Shown: positions 1 through 9,503, counted from the stretch's first letter. The stretch is DNA of 64,000 nucleotides from Georgenia_A wangjunii (GCF_036421915.1 NZ_JAZGOM010000003.1); one strand, 5' to 3'. Translations and numbers: made by a program. Notes: generated by a model from the sequence alone, not told the origin.

Positions 1-336
1 CGGCACGGCGAGCTCATGGTCGAGCACTTCGGCGAGGAGACCAAGGCGATGCGCGAGCTGCGCAAGCACATGGCCTGGTACCTCAAGGGGTACGTCGTCG
101 GCGGTGAGGCGCGCGCCGCCCTCGGGCTCGTCAGCACGCTCGCCGAGCTCGACGAGCGGCTCGGCGCGCTCGACCTCGCCCAGCCCTACCCCGGGGAGGG
201 CGCCGAGGGCCCGCGCGGGCGCGCCGGCAGCCCGCGTGTGCCGCACCTGCCCGACGGGTGGCTCCTCACGCCGGACATCGACGACCGCCTGCGCGCCCTG
301 CTCGCCCAGGCCGAGCTGTCGATCTCGGGCGGCTAG
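1..336 (+). CDS. dusB: tRNA-dihydrouridine synthase DusB, C-terminal part
   Basis: The gene enters from the left edge and only its last 111 codons are visible. The sequence around residues 5-45 (HFGEE, then MRELRKHMAWYLKGY) matches the helical RNA-binding C-terminal domain of the DusB/NifR3 family. These flavoproteins reduce specific uridines in the tRNA D-loop with NADPH. The TIM-barrel catalytic half lies outside the window. The tail carries a Pro/Gly/Arg-rich insertion before a conserved-looking end (PDGWLLTPDIDDRLRALL). The gene ends at a strong hairpin shared with the convergent amylase gene. Family assignment is firm; substrate uridine cannot be told from this part. Confidence 0.85.
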   Translation, partial: RHGELMVEHFGEETKAMRELRKHMAWYLKGYVVGGEARAALGLVSTLAELDERLGALDLAQPYPGEGAEGPRGRAGSPRVPHLPDGWLLTPDIDDRLRALLAQAELSISGG

Positions 337-358
337 AGCCGCCGAGGACTCCCGCACA

Positions 359-393
359 GGAGGGGCGCGTGCGCGACGTGCACGCGCCCCTCC
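359..393. terminator. Bidirectional hairpin terminator between dusB and the amylase gene
   Basis: A perfect 14-bp stem is visible: GGAGGGGCGCGTGC at 359-372 pairs with its reverse complement at 380-393 around a 7-nt loop. It sits between two convergent genes. No clear U-tract follows, as is common in high-GC actinobacteria. Confidence 0.8.
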
Positions 394-407
394 CTGCACC
401 GCTCGGG

Positions 408-3400
408 TCAGCGGGTGGCGAATCGTCTCCGCGCCAGCACAGCGAGCGCCGCGCCGGCGATGAGGAGGCTGAGTGCCGCGAGGGCGCCCGCCGCCGAACC
501 GCCCACACCGGTGACGGGCAGCCCACCGCCCGTCGGGTCGGTGCCAGGTCCGACCCCGTCCGTGGTGGGCCCGTCGGTCGGCTCCTCGGTCGGTTCACCA
601 GTGGGCTCCTCGGTCGGCTCGCCGGTCGTCGGCTCCTCGGTCGTGGGCTCCTCGGTCGTCGGCTCCTCGCTCGGTTCCTCAGCGAGGAGCACCGTCCCGT
701 AGAGCGCCGGGACGGTGAGGGTGAGCTCGCCGTCGACCGCGCTGACTCGCTCGCCGGTGAGGGCGTCCTGGAAGACCGTGGCCCGCTCCTCCCAGGGCAG
801 GTCGACCGTGACCTCCTGCGCGTCGGTGCTGTTGTTGTAGGCGACGACGGCGTGCACACCGTCGTGTGCCCTACCGAGGACCACGACGTTCTCGTCCACG
901 TGCAGCGGAGCGTCGATGGAGCCGCGCCGGAGGACGGCGTTGTCGTTCCGCAGCCCGATGAGCTCACGGAAGTCCTCGAGCAGGACCGTGTCGGGCTCCC
1001 CACCCATGTCCTCCCACGGGTACGTCGCGCGGTTGAAGGGGTCCTCGCCGCCGGTCACGCCCACCTCGTCGCCGTAGAAGACCGTGGGGGAGCCGGGGAA
1101 CGTCATCTGGAACAGGACTGCGAGGCGCAACCGTTGCTTCGCCTCCTCGACCTCCTCCGGGGAGCTGTCCTCGTCGACGTATCCGAACTGGTGCAGAGCG
1201 CGCGCGGCGTCGTGCGTAGAGAGCAGGTTCATGAGGGCGTAGAACGCCTGCGGCGGGTACGCCTCGCGCATGAGCTCGATGTTGTCGTACGTCTCGCCGG
1301 CGTCGCGACCGCCGGCGAAGTCGATGACCGCGTTGCGGAAGATGTAGTTCATCGTCGTGTCGAAGGTGTCGCCGAGGAAGTACTTCGAGGAGTCGAACCA
1401 CGTCTCGGCGATGGTGAGGGAGTCGGGGTTCGTCGCCTTGATGGCTGAGCGCCACTCCCGCCAGAACTCGTCGCTCACCCAGGGCGTGACGTCCATGCGC
1501 CAGCCGTCGATGCCTCGGTCGAGCCACGTGTGCATGACCGAGTCCTCGCTCCCGAACGCGAAGTCCTTGAAGCTGTCCGACTCGGTCAGCTCGGGCAACG
1601 TCGTCACGCCTGTCCACCCGCTGTACTGGGCGTCCGGCTCGGTCTCGTCCGGGAAGAACCGGAACCAGTCGTACCAGGGGGAGTCCGGCCTGATCGTCTC
1701 CTCCTCGAAGGCGCCGGTGCCGGGGAAGTTGCCGTAGCGATCGAAGTACACCGAGTCGCTTCCGGTGTGGTTGAGCGAGGTGTCGAGGATGACCCTGATC
1801 CCGCGAGCCTCGGCCTCCTCGGTGAGCGTGACGAGGTCCTCGTTCGTGCCGAAGTTGTCGTCGATGCTGAGGTAGTCGGCGGTGTCGTACTTGTGGTTGC
1901 TGCCCGCCTCGAAGATGGGGTTGAGGTAGAGCGTGTTGATCCCGAGGTCCTCGAGGTAGTCGAGCTTGTCGATGATCCCAGCGAGGTCGCCGCCGAAGAA
2001 GTCGTTGTTGTACTGGTCGTCGTCGGTGGTCGAGCCGTCGGCGCCACCCGGGACGTACGGCCTCTCGAGCCAGTCATCGTGGACCTCGATCGGGCCGTCG
2101 AGGTAGGTGTCGACGCCCGGCTCGGGATCGTTCGCCGGCTCTCCGTTGCGGAAGCGCTCCGGGAAGACGTAGTAGTAGACGACGTCGGGCGCCCACTCCG
2201 GCACGACGAAGTCGGGGCTGTAGACGGTCTGGCGATACCGGCGGATGTCGGCGGGGTCCTCGGGGAGGAAGGTGAGCTCACCGGGGCCACCGGTGCCGCG
2301 CTCGAGGGTCCAGTAGACGGAGGCGCTGTTGTTCTCGTAGACGTACGTCTCGTCGCCGACGACGACCTCGAAGTAGTAGCCGTAGACGCTGACGTCGTCG
2401 AAGTCGTACGACGCCGTCCAGCGGTCGAGCTCGCCACCGCCCTGACGGCTCATCTCGACGCGGACAGGATCGAGGTACTCGAGGACCTCCTGGTTGCCCT
2501 CGAGCAACCGGGTCTCGACGACGAGGGTCGCGCTGCCCACGCCCGGCCTCGCCTCGAGCGCGAACTCCACGGGCGTGCCGGCCGTCACCGCGCCGAACGG
2601 AGCCTTGTGGTTCGCGTCCCGGGAGTCGTACGTCACGCTGCGCGCGACGGGGTCGGTGACCGGCATGGGGACGCCGGGGTTGACGAACGTCAGCTCGCCG
2701 ATCGTGAGCCAGGGGTCCCCCGCATCGTCGAAGGCGATGGCCAGGGTGTGCTCACCGGTGAAGTCGAAGCGGAGGTCGGCGACCTCGTCGTCCTCCTCCT
2801 CGGAGACGAGGGGGAAGGGCTCGTCGGACGTGACGACGTTGCTTCCCTCGTCCGCGGCACCGAACCGCGTGGCGGCCGTCCCGAGCGGGTCGCCGATGGT
2901 GAAGTCGTGGGTCCCCTCGATGTCCACGTTGAGGTAGTACGTGCCGCAGCTGTACGCGAAGTACTCCGCCGGGCTGGGACTGCCGTCGTTGAACGTGCCG
3001 CTCAGCCCGAGGAGGGCGTCACCGAGCGGGCTCGCCGGGCACCGGGTGATGGTGAGCGTCGGGTTCGTGGCCGACGCGGACACGTCGAGGACGACGCGCT
3101 GGGTCCCCTCGAACGCGAACGTGAGGTTGGAGCCCTGGAGCACCAGGGGCAGCGGCTCGCCCTCGGAGAGCTCGCTGCCGGCGGCGCCACCGCCGAAGTC
3201 CGAGTCGCCCGACCACCCGGCGTCCGCGACCTTGAAGGAGTTCGTCCCGCTCACCTCGACGAGCAGCTCGAAGCGGTTGCAGTTGTAGACGAACTGGTAC
3301 TCGGGGAGCGCTCCCCAGCTGCTGAAGCCACCGCGGAGGTACAGCTCGCGGTCCCCGAACGGGTTGTCGACGCACTGCTCGTCAGGTGGCTCGGGCGGTG

Positions 3401-3491
3401 GCGGGACCACCGCGCTCGAGCCGACGGTGCCGACGGCGAGCGCCAGCACCAGGGACATGACGGCCAGGGCCGTGCAGCGGATCCTTCGCAT
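408..3491 (-). CDS. Secreted, wall-anchored GH13 alpha-amylase/pullulanase
   Basis: A 1027-residue extracellular enzyme predicted to cut alpha-1,4 and possibly alpha-1,6 links in starch or pullulan. It has an N-terminal signal peptide, then two repeated beta-rich modules of about 100 residues (each with a FxSWG or FNDGS-like core) that look like starch-binding or pullulanase-associated domains. A CBM34-like N domain precedes the GH13 barrel. All four GH13 regions are present: DTSLNHTG near 566, GWRMDVTPW near 662 (nucleophile Asp), AETWFD near 696 (acid Glu) and LLSTHDAAR near 757. The C terminus has a Thr/Glu/Pro repeat stalk (about 937-983), an LPVTG sortase motif near 990, a membrane helix and RRR. 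A GGGAGG ribosome site precedes the ATG. It is the extracellular entry point for the maltodextrin genes downstream. Amylase versus neopullulanase specificity is undecided. Confidence 0.9.
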   Translation of the reverse strand: MRRIRCTALAVMSLVLALAVGTVGSSAVVPPPPEPPDEQCVDNPFGDRELYLRGGFSSWGALPEYQFVYNCNRFELLVEVSGTNSFKVADAGWSGDSDFGGGAAGSELSEGEPLPLVLQGSNLTFAFEGTQRVVLDVSASATNPTLTITRCPASPLGDALLGLSGTFNDGSPSPAEYFAYSCGTYYLNVDIEGTHDFTIGDPLGTAATRFGAADEGSNVVTSDEPFPLVSEEEDDEVADLRFDFTGEHTLAIAFDDAGDPWLTIGELTFVNPGVPMPVTDPVARSVTYDSRDANHKAPFGAVTAGTPVEFALEARPGVGSATLVVETRLLEGNQEVLEYLDPVRVEMSRQGGGELDRWTASYDFDDVSVYGYYFEVVVGDETYVYENNSASVYWTLERGTGGPGELTFLPEDPADIRRYRQTVYSPDFVVPEWAPDVVYYYVFPERFRNGEPANDPEPGVDTYLDGPIEVHDDWLERPYVPGGADGSTTDDDQYNNDFFGGDLAGIIDKLDYLEDLGINTLYLNPIFEAGSNHKYDTADYLSIDDNFGTNEDLVTLTEEAEARGIRVILDTSLNHTGSDSVYFDRYGNFPGTGAFEEETIRPDSPWYDWFRFFPDETEPDAQYSGWTGVTTLPELTESDSFKDFAFGSEDSVMHTWLDRGIDGWRMDVTPWVSDEFWREWRSAIKATNPDSLTIAETWFDSSKYFLGDTFDTTMNYIFRNAVIDFAGGRDAGETYDNIELMREAYPPQAFYALMNLLSTHDAARALHQFGYVDEDSSPEEVEEAKQRLRLAVLFQMTFPGSPTVFYGDEVGVTGGEDPFNRATYPWEDMGGEPDTVLLEDFRELIGLRNDNAVLRRGSIDAPLHVDENVVVLGRAHDGVHAVVAYNNSTDAQEVTVDLPWEERATVFQDALTGERVSAVDGELTLTVPALYGTVLLAEEPSEEPTTEEPTTEEPTTGEPTEEPTGEPTEEPTDGPTTDGVGPGTDPTGGGLPVTGVGGSAAGALAALSLLIAGAALAVLARRRFATR

Positions 3492-3508
3492 GCGAGCCTC
3501 CCTGCTCG

Positions 3509-3528
3509 GCTACGAACGGCGTCGTAGC
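3509..3528 (-). promoter_or_regulatory. Inverted repeat upstream of the amylase gene
   Basis: GCTACGA and TCGTAGC form perfect 7-bp arms around a 6-nt centre, 18 nt upstream of the amylase ATG and just before its GGGAGG site. It could be an operator or a 5' UTR hairpin. It does not match the CTGCAA-type site in front of malE. Confidence 0.35.
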
Positions 3529-3682
3529 GACTGCGACGTGCGCGCCGACGTGGGACCGCGGGACCGCCGCGACCGTGCGGTGTCTGACGTCGTTACGCGC
3601 GCGATGCTAGTCGCCTCCCGAGGCAGCCGCCTCCGCAGGAGGGAGCTGCCGCTCGTGGTCGAGCGGCCAGTGGCGGCGTCCC

Positions 3683-4510
3683 TCAGCTCCGGGTGCGGTA
3701 GATCCGCATCGTGATGGGCGCGAGGATCGCCGTGAGGACGGCCGCGGCGACGAGCACCCACGCGACGTCGCTGAAGGAGGCCGTGCCGGCCATGAGGCCC
3801 CGGACGGCCGTGACGAGGTCGGAGACGGGATTGATGTTGACCCACGCCCGCAGCACGGAGGGCATCGTCGCGGGGTCGACGAAGATGTTCGACGCGAACG
3901 TCAGCGGCATGAGGACGAGCATCGAGACGCCCATGACGGCGTTCGGGGTCCGCATGAGCAGGCCGAGGATCGTGAAGATCCAGCTGATCGCGAACGCGAA
4001 CACGAGGAGCAGCGCGACCGCGGCGACGACCCCGACGAACCCGCCCTCGGGGCGGAACCCGAGCGCGAGCCCGAGGCCGATCGTGATCGCGGAGGCGATC
4101 GTGTAGCGCACGGTGTCACCGAGGAGCGCGCCCACGATCGGGGCCGGGCGCCATATCGGCAGCGAGCGGAACCGGTCGAAGACGCCTTTGGTGATGTCGG
4201 TGTTGAGGGTGAAGCCCGTGTAGACGGTGATGATGAGGACCGTCTGGACGAGGATCCCGGGCAGGAGGAACTGCAGGTAGCTGCGGGTGTCCCCGGCGAT
4301 GGCCCCGCCGAACAGGTACGTGAACATGAGCGTGAAGATGACGGGCGTCAGCGTGACGTCCATGAGCTGCTCGGGCACGTGCTTGATCTTGAGCAGCGCC
4401 CGGTGCGTGAACACGAGCGTCGACGTGAGCGCCGAGGGTCGCTGCGGGCGTACGTCGACGGCGATCGCCTCGCGGAGGGCGGTGTTCTTGCCGATGTCGA
4501 GCGTCCTCAT
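3683..4510 (-). CDS. ABC-2 type exporter permease (DrrB-like)
   Basis: A 275-residue membrane protein with about six hydrophobic helices and the ABC-2 permease layout. A soluble N-terminal segment of about 35 residues leads into a conserved region with TPVIFTLMFTYLFGG, LQFLLPGILVQT and FDRFRSLPIWRPAPI. These features are typical of the DrrB/daunorubicin-type permease family, which moves drugs or lipids outward. Its ATG overlaps the stop of the upstream ATPase gene by 4 nt (ATGA), so the two are translationally coupled and surely form one exporter. The substrate is unknown; no biosynthetic genes lie nearby. Confidence 0.88.
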   Translation of the reverse strand: MRTLDIGKNTALREAIAVDVRPQRPSALTSTLVFTHRALLKIKHVPEQLMDVTLTPVIFTLMFTYLFGGAIAGDTRSYLQFLLPGILVQTVLIITVYTGFTLNTDITKGVFDRFRSLPIWRPAPIVGALLGDTVRYTIASAITIGLGLALGFRPEGGFVGVVAAVALLLVFAFAISWIFTILGLLMRTPNAVMGVSMLVLMPLTFASNIFVDPATMPSVLRAWVNINPVSDLVTAVRGLMAGTASFSDVAWVLVAAAVLTAILAPITMRIYRTRS

Positions 4511-5508
4511 CGGACCTCCTCCGTCGCGTGCGGTGCGTGGTCCTCGGTGGTGGGCTCGGCCTCGGGGTGCTCACCGGTGAGGGCGAGGAAGACCTCGTCG
4601 AGGCTCGGCTGGCCGAGGCTGAACTCCGGCACGGCGATGCCCGCGGCGTGGAGCGCCGGAAGGACGCGGGCCGCGGCGGCGTCGCCCTCGTCGGGGACGC
4701 GCGCATCGAGGCTGGCGGGATCCGAGGAGAGGACGACGGCGGTGCCGAGCTCCCGCTCGACGACGGCGGCCGCCGCCGCTCGCTGGGACGGGTCGGCGAG
4801 CCGGAGCGTGATCGTGCCTGAGCCGACCGAGGCCTTGAGCTCGGTCGCCGTGCCCTCGGCGATGAGCTGGCCGTGGTCGATGACCCCGATGCGGCTCGCG
4901 AGCTGGTCCGCCTCGTCGAGGTACTGCGTCGTCAGGAGGACGCTCGTGCCCTCGGCGACGAGGAGCCGGACGATGTCCCACACCTGGTTGCGGCTCCGGG
5001 GGTCGAGGCCGGTCGTGGGCTCGTCCAGGAAGAGCACCCGGGGACTCATGACGAGGCTCGCGGCGAGGTCGATCCGGCGCCGCATGCCGCCCGAATAGGT
5101 CTTGACCTGCTTGTTCGCGGCCGGGCTCAGCTCGAAGGCGGCGAGGAGCTCCGCGGCGCGGGCCCGCGATCGGGCGCTGGAGAAGCCGTAGAGCCGCGCG
5201 AGGATGACGAGGTTCTCGGTCCCCGTGAGGTCTTCGTCGACGGACGCGTACTGGCCCGTGAGCCCGACGTTGCTGCGTACCGCGTCGGCCTCGGTGAGGA
5301 TGTCGTGCCCGAGGACGCGGGCGGTCCCGGCGTCCGGGCGCAGGAGCGTGGCGAGCATCCGCACGACCGTCGTCTTGCCGGCACCGTTGGGTCCGAGGAG
5401 GCCGTAGACGGTGCCCGTCGGTACCCGCAGGTCCACGCCGTCGACGGCGACGGTCTCCTTGAACCGTTTGACCAGTCCCTCGGCATCGATGGCCAGGTCG
5501 GCACTCAC
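4507..5508 (-). CDS. ABC exporter ATP-binding subunit (DrrA-like)
   Basis: A 333-residue ATPase with Walker A GPNGAGKTT, Q-loop TGQYASVDE, signature YSGGMRRRIDLA, Walker B VLFLDEPTTGLDP and an H-loop near TTQYLDEAD (Tyr replaces the usual His-neighbouring pattern, as in DrrA). The C-terminal 100 residues match the DUF4162-type extension of DrrA proteins. The GTG start at 5508 follows a strong GGGAGGGG site. It is coupled to the permease downstream and drives efflux of an unknown hydrophobic substrate. The unit sits oddly inside the sugar-use cluster. A short TGTCCG/CGGACA inverted repeat at 5533-5554 lies upstream and might be an operator. Confidence 0.9.
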   Translation of the reverse strand: MSADLAIDAEGLVKRFKETVAVDGVDLRVPTGTVYGLLGPNGAGKTTVVRMLATLLRPDAGTARVLGHDILTEADAVRSNVGLTGQYASVDEDLTGTENLVILARLYGFSSARSRARAAELLAAFELSPAANKQVKTYSGGMRRRIDLAASLVMSPRVLFLDEPTTGLDPRSRNQVWDIVRLLVAEGTSVLLTTQYLDEADQLASRIGVIDHGQLIAEGTATELKASVGSGTITLRLADPSQRAAAAAVVERELGTAVVLSSDPASLDARVPDEGDAAAARVLPALHAAGIAVPEFSLGQPSLDEVFLALTGEHPEAEPTTEDHAPHATEEVR

Positions 5509-5673
5509 GACGGCCCCTCCCGATCGGCGACATGTCCGTCTCCCGGGGCGGACACTACGCCTGCGCCCCGAGCAGGAGAAGAGATTTTCGGGCAGCGCAC
5601 CGGCACTTCTGCATGATCACGGGAGTGGGTGTGCGGGCGTGACGGCGGAGGGGCGGGGTACCGGGTCCGGGGG

Positions 5674-7446
5674 TCACGCGGTGGCGCGGGCCCAGACGGT
5701 CGTGTCGCCGGGGACGACGGTCCGTCCGTCGCGCTCGGTCAGCGGCCCGCTGGCAAGGACGACGTCGTAGCCCTCGGGCAGCGTGACGCCCTGGCCCCCG
5801 ACGGTCGCGACGACGAGCAGGTCGGCGCGGCCCGGCGCGGAGCTGACGAAGGCGAGCGCGCCGGCGTCCTCCACGAGTGCCCCGGCCTCGCTCAGCGCCG
5901 ACCCGCCGAGCCGGAGCTCGGCGCGCAGACGCAGCGCCGCCCGGTAGAGCTCGAGCGTCGAGCCGGGCACGCCGTCCTGGGCGTCGGCGGCATAGGCCGC
6001 CCAGCCGGCGGGCTGAGGCAGCCAGGATCGGCCGGTGGGGGAGAAGCCGAACGCGGGCTCGTCGCCCGCCCACGGCAGCGGCACGCGGCAGCCGTCGCGC
6101 CCCTTCTCCACGTGCCCCGTGCGCCACCACGCGGGGTCCTGGCGTGCCGAGTCGTCGAGCTCGGTGTGCTCGGGCAGCCCGAGCTCCTCGCCCTGGTAGA
6201 GGTAGGCGGACCCGGGCAGCGCGAGCATGAGCGTGCTCGCCGCGCGGGCCCGGCGCAGGCCGAGCTCGGCGTCGGGCTGCGGGTCCTCGGCGCCGATCCC
6301 GTTGGGGCCCTTGCCGGTCTCCGCCATCCCGAGGCGCGAGGCGTGGCGCACGACGTCGTGGTTGGACAGCACCCACGTGGTCGGCGCGCCCACGGCGTCG
6401 TACGCGGCGTAGGACTGCGCGATGCAGCGCCGGAGCGCGTCGGTGTCCCAGGGAGTGACGAGGAAGGCGAAGTTGAACGCCTGGTGCATCTCGTCCGGGC
6501 GGACGTAGCGGGCGAGGCGGCCCATCGGGTCGACCCACGCCTCGGCCACGAGGACCCGGTCACCGTCGTAGGAGTCGACGACCTCCCGCCAGCGGCGGTA
6601 GATCTCGTGGACACCCTCCTGGTCGAACATGGGGCCGCGCCGGCTCCCGCCGTCGACCCCGTCCCCCCCGGCGTCGTCCGTGCCCTCGACCATGCTGACG
6701 TGACCCGACCAGTCCGGCAGGCCGGGCGCCTTGACGAGGCCGTGGGCGACGTCCACCCGGAAGCCGTCCACGCCGCGGTCGAGCCAGAACCGCAGGACCG
6801 ACTCGAGCTCGGCGTGGACCTCGGGGTTGTCCCAGTTGAGGTCCGGCTGCGTGGAGTCGAAGAGGTGGAGGTACCACTGGCCGTCGTCGGCGCACGGGCC
6901 GCCGGCCGCGTCGTCGCGCGACGTCACGCGGGTCCAGGCCGGGCCGCCGAAGATCGACTGCCAGTTGTTGGGCGGCTCCTCGCCGCGCTCCCCGCCCCCC
7001 TCGCGGAAGATGTAGCGGGCGCGCTCGCGGCTGCCCGGGCCGGCGGCCAGGGCCGCGCGGAACCACGCGTGCTCGTCCGAGGTGTGGTTGGGCACGAGAT
7101 CGATGATGACGCGGAGCCCGAGGTCGTGGGCGGTGCGGACGAGGGCGTCCGCGTCGTCGAGCGTGCCGAAGAGCGGGTCGACGTCGCGGTAGTCCGCGAC
7201 GTCGTAGCCGCCGTCGTGCTGGGGCGAGCGGTAGAACGGCGAGAGCCAGACGGCGTCGACCCCGAGCGCCGCGAGGTGCGGCAGGCGCGCGGTGATCCCC
7301 GGGAGGTCGCCCATGCCGTCGCCGTCCGCGTCGGCGAACGAGCGCGGGTAGACCTGGTAGATGACGGCCGTCCGCCACCACTCCGCGTCGGGTCCGGGCT
7401 GGTGGAGCGTCGTCGGGTCGTCGGTCACGGGGGCTCGAGAAGTCAC
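5674..7446 (-). CDS. GH13 alpha-glucosidase (oligo-1,6-/maltodextrin glucosidase type)
   Basis: A cytoplasmic enzyme of about 590 residues with no signal peptide, predicted to release glucose from imported malto- or isomalto-oligosaccharides. Catalytic regions are intact: DLVPNHTS, GFRVDVAHG (nucleophile Asp), VAEAW (acid Glu) and LSNHDVVRH. The opening EWWRTAVIYQVYPRSF and the LPGSAYLYQGEELGLP stretch are typical of the oligo-1,6-glucosidase/trehalulose-type branch of GH13. The reading frame stays open to 7695, but the extra N-terminal residues are Arg/Pro-rich and unlike the family, so a GTG at 7446 (or 7428) is the better start; neither has a convincing ribosome site. It is divergent from the asparaginase gene. 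A degenerate paralogue lies at 14782-15948. Confidence 0.87.
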   Translation of the reverse strand: MTSRAPVTDDPTTLHQPGPDAEWWRTAVIYQVYPRSFADADGDGMGDLPGITARLPHLAALGVDAVWLSPFYRSPQHDGGYDVADYRDVDPLFGTLDDADALVRTAHDLGLRVIIDLVPNHTSDEHAWFRAALAAGPGSRERARYIFREGGGERGEEPPNNWQSIFGGPAWTRVTSRDDAAGGPCADDGQWYLHLFDSTQPDLNWDNPEVHAELESVLRFWLDRGVDGFRVDVAHGLVKAPGLPDWSGHVSMVEGTDDAGGDGVDGGSRRGPMFDQEGVHEIYRRWREVVDSYDGDRVLVAEAWVDPMGRLARYVRPDEMHQAFNFAFLVTPWDTDALRRCIAQSYAAYDAVGAPTTWVLSNHDVVRHASRLGMAETGKGPNGIGAEDPQPDAELGLRRARAASTLMLALPGSAYLYQGEELGLPEHTELDDSARQDPAWWRTGHVEKGRDGCRVPLPWAGDEPAFGFSPTGRSWLPQPAGWAAYAADAQDGVPGSTLELYRAALRLRAELRLGGSALSEAGALVEDAGALAFVSSAPGRADLLVVATVGGQGVTLPEGYDVVLASGPLTERDGRTVVPGDTTVWARATA

Positions 7447-7713
7447 AGGGTGGGGTCTCTGCTCGGGGGGAGGTGGAACGAGCAGGCTACCGCTGCGGGC
7501 AGGCCGGTGAGTGCCTTGCGTGGGCCGCGCGGGGAGCCGGCCGAGCCCGTCACGCGAGCGACCCAGGGCTGTCACGGCGGCGAAACATCGCGCTGGGAGC
7601 GTTCGTCTCGGCGGCGGAGCGGGTGCCGGGCGGACGTGCCGCCCACGACCTCCTCGCCCGGTGACCGATGGCGCACAGCCGCGGCACCGCTCCACCCGAT
7701 GACGAGGAGAAGC

Positions 7714-9288
7714 ATGACCACTCGCACCTCACCCCGACGGCGGTCGCTCACGGCCGTCACCGCCCTCGCGCTCGTGGCGGGGGTGTCGCTCCTGGCGCCG
7801 GGCGCGGCAGCCGTGACCGCGCCCGAGCCGGACGAGCGCCCCACGGTGACCGTCGTGGCCACGGGCGGCACCATCGCCGGCAAGGCCGCCGGACGTGACA
7901 CCTACACGAGCTACCGCGCCGGCACGTACCCGATGACGGACCTCCTCGGCGTCCTCGAGCCGGAGGTCTCGGCCTTCGCCGACGTCGACGTCGTCCAGTT
8001 CGGCAACTCCGGTTCCGGGGGGTACACGATCGCCCAGTACCACGCGCTGACGCAGACGGTCGAGGAGGCGCTCGAGGTCTCCGACGCCGTCGTCGTGACG
8101 ACGGGCACCGACACGATGGAGGAGTTCGCCTACTGGCTCGACCTCAGCGTCCAGAGCAAGAAGCCGGTCATCCTCACCGGAGCGATGCGCCCGTGGGCGG
8201 CCGGGGAGACCGCGAGCGAGGCAGGCGTGCTCGGCGCCGACGGCCCGGCGAACCTCCTCCAGGCCATCCGGCTCGGGGCGAGCCAGCAGACCTTCTGCTT
8301 CGGCACCGTCCTCATGCTCAACGACGAGATCCACGCCGCGCGGGACGTGACGAAGGGCAACTCGACGCGCAACGACACGTTCGTCTCCCGTCAGCTCGGG
8401 GCCCTCGGGTGGATCGACGGCGACCGCGTCTACGTCCAGCGCGCCCCGGCCCGCGTGCTCGACTGCGCCTCCGAGGAGTGGTTCACCCCGTTCGACCTCG
8501 ACGAGGTCGCGCCGGAGGAGCTGCCGCGCGTGGAGATCTTCTACAACTACCAGCAGGCCGGCGGCGAGGCGATCACCGCCTACGCCGGCGCCGGGGTGGC
8601 GGGCATCGTCACGGCGGGCACCGGCGCCGGTGGCATCTCCTCGGCCCCCGGGCAGGCGCGCCGCGACGCGGTCGCGCAGGGGGTCTGGTTCGTGAGCACG
8701 ACCCGCACCGGCAGCGGCGCCGTGGAGAGCAGCGGCGAGGGGATCATCGGCGGCGGTGACCTCATCCCGCAGAAGGCGCGGCTCCTGCTCCTGCTGAGCC
8801 GGACGTTCACCGACGACATCGAGCAGGCGCGCGAGTGGTTCGCCACGCTCGGCGCCCCGAGCTTCGACCAGTCCGCGATGGCCGGCGTCGTCAGCCCGGT
8901 GCCCGGTGCCGAGCCCACCGAGACGCCGACCGACCCCTCGGCCGAGCCGACGGACGGCGAGGAGCCCACCACCGACGAGCCGACGACCGGCGAGCCGCCC
9001 GCGGGCGAGGAGCCCGCCGGTGAGGAGCCCGCCGGCGAGGAGCCTGCCGGCGAGGAGCCTGCCGGCGAGGAGCCCGCCGGTGAGGACGAGAGCCCGGGGG
9101 CGGGCGGCGTCATCGGCGGCGGGTCCGACGGCCCGGGCGGTGCCCTGCCGATGCTCGGCGCGCAGGCCCAGGGCGTCGCCACGGTGGCGGTGCTCGCGCT
9201 GCTCCTCGGCGGGACGCTCTACGCCCTCCACCGCCGTCGCTCGCCGTGGGTGGCGACGCCGGCACTCGAGGCGGGCGGCATCGAGTGA
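7714..9288 (+). CDS. Secreted type II L-asparaginase with surface-anchor tail
   Basis: A 524-residue extracellular asparaginase converting asparagine to aspartate and ammonia. A signal peptide (RRRSLTAV, hydrophobic core, then AAA) is followed by the two Thr-containing active-site motifs, VVATGGTIAGKA and VTTGTDTMEEFAYWLDL, plus the PVILTGAMRP segment that carries the second triad. After about residue 400 comes a stalk of GEEPA repeats, then ALPMLGAQ, a membrane helix and HRRR. The position matches a sortase signal but Leu replaces Thr of LPXTG, so covalent anchoring is uncertain; membrane retention is the safe prediction. ATG at 7714 is chosen because GAGGAGA sits 3 nt upstream of it and the signal peptide begins there, although the frame is open far upstream. 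Confidence 0.9.
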   Translation: MTTRTSPRRRSLTAVTALALVAGVSLLAPGAAAVTAPEPDERPTVTVVATGGTIAGKAAGRDTYTSYRAGTYPMTDLLGVLEPEVSAFADVDVVQFGNSGSGGYTIAQYHALTQTVEEALEVSDAVVVTTGTDTMEEFAYWLDLSVQSKKPVILTGAMRPWAAGETASEAGVLGADGPANLLQAIRLGASQQTFCFGTVLMLNDEIHAARDVTKGNSTRNDTFVSRQLGALGWIDGDRVYVQRAPARVLDCASEEWFTPFDLDEVAPEELPRVEIFYNYQQAGGEAITAYAGAGVAGIVTAGTGAGGISSAPGQARRDAVAQGVWFVSTTRTGSGAVESSGEGIIGGGDLIPQKARLLLLLSRTFTDDIEQAREWFATLGAPSFDQSAMAGVVSPVPGAEPTETPTDPSAEPTDGEEPTTDEPTTGEPPAGEEPAGEEPAGEEPAGEEPAGEEPAGEDESPGAGGVIGGGSDGPGGALPMLGAQAQGVATVAVLALLLGGTLYALHRRRSPWVATPALEAGGIE

Positions 9289-9322
9289 CCGACGGCGGGC
9301 GCACACCCGCGAGGTAGACGTT

Positions 9323-9353
9323 GCGGGGAGCGGGCCGACGGCTCGCTCCCCGC
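9323..9353. terminator. Hairpin between convergent asparaginase and lacI-type genes
   Basis: GCGGGGAGCGGGCC at 9323-9336 pairs with GGCTCGCTCCCCGC at 9340-9353 (13 of 14 pairs) around a GAC loop. Its position just after the asparaginase stop fits an intrinsic terminator. The rest of 9289-9503 shows no gene. Confidence 0.75.
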
Positions 9354-9503
9354 ACCTGCGCGTCCGGCGCGTGCCCCCGGCGCGGTCGGGTTGCGCTGGC
9401 CGTCCGCGGCGCGGCGGGTCCCCCGGAGTCACCGGGCGACGACGTGGCGGAGCGCCGAGCCGCCGTCGGGCGAGCGAGGAGCAGAGCCGTCCGTCGGGCG
9501 ACG

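Noticed and set aside
5629..7713. N-terminal extension of the asparaginase frame
   Set aside because: The stretch is antisense to the GH13 alpha-glucosidase; the signal peptide and a ribosome site place the true start at 7714.
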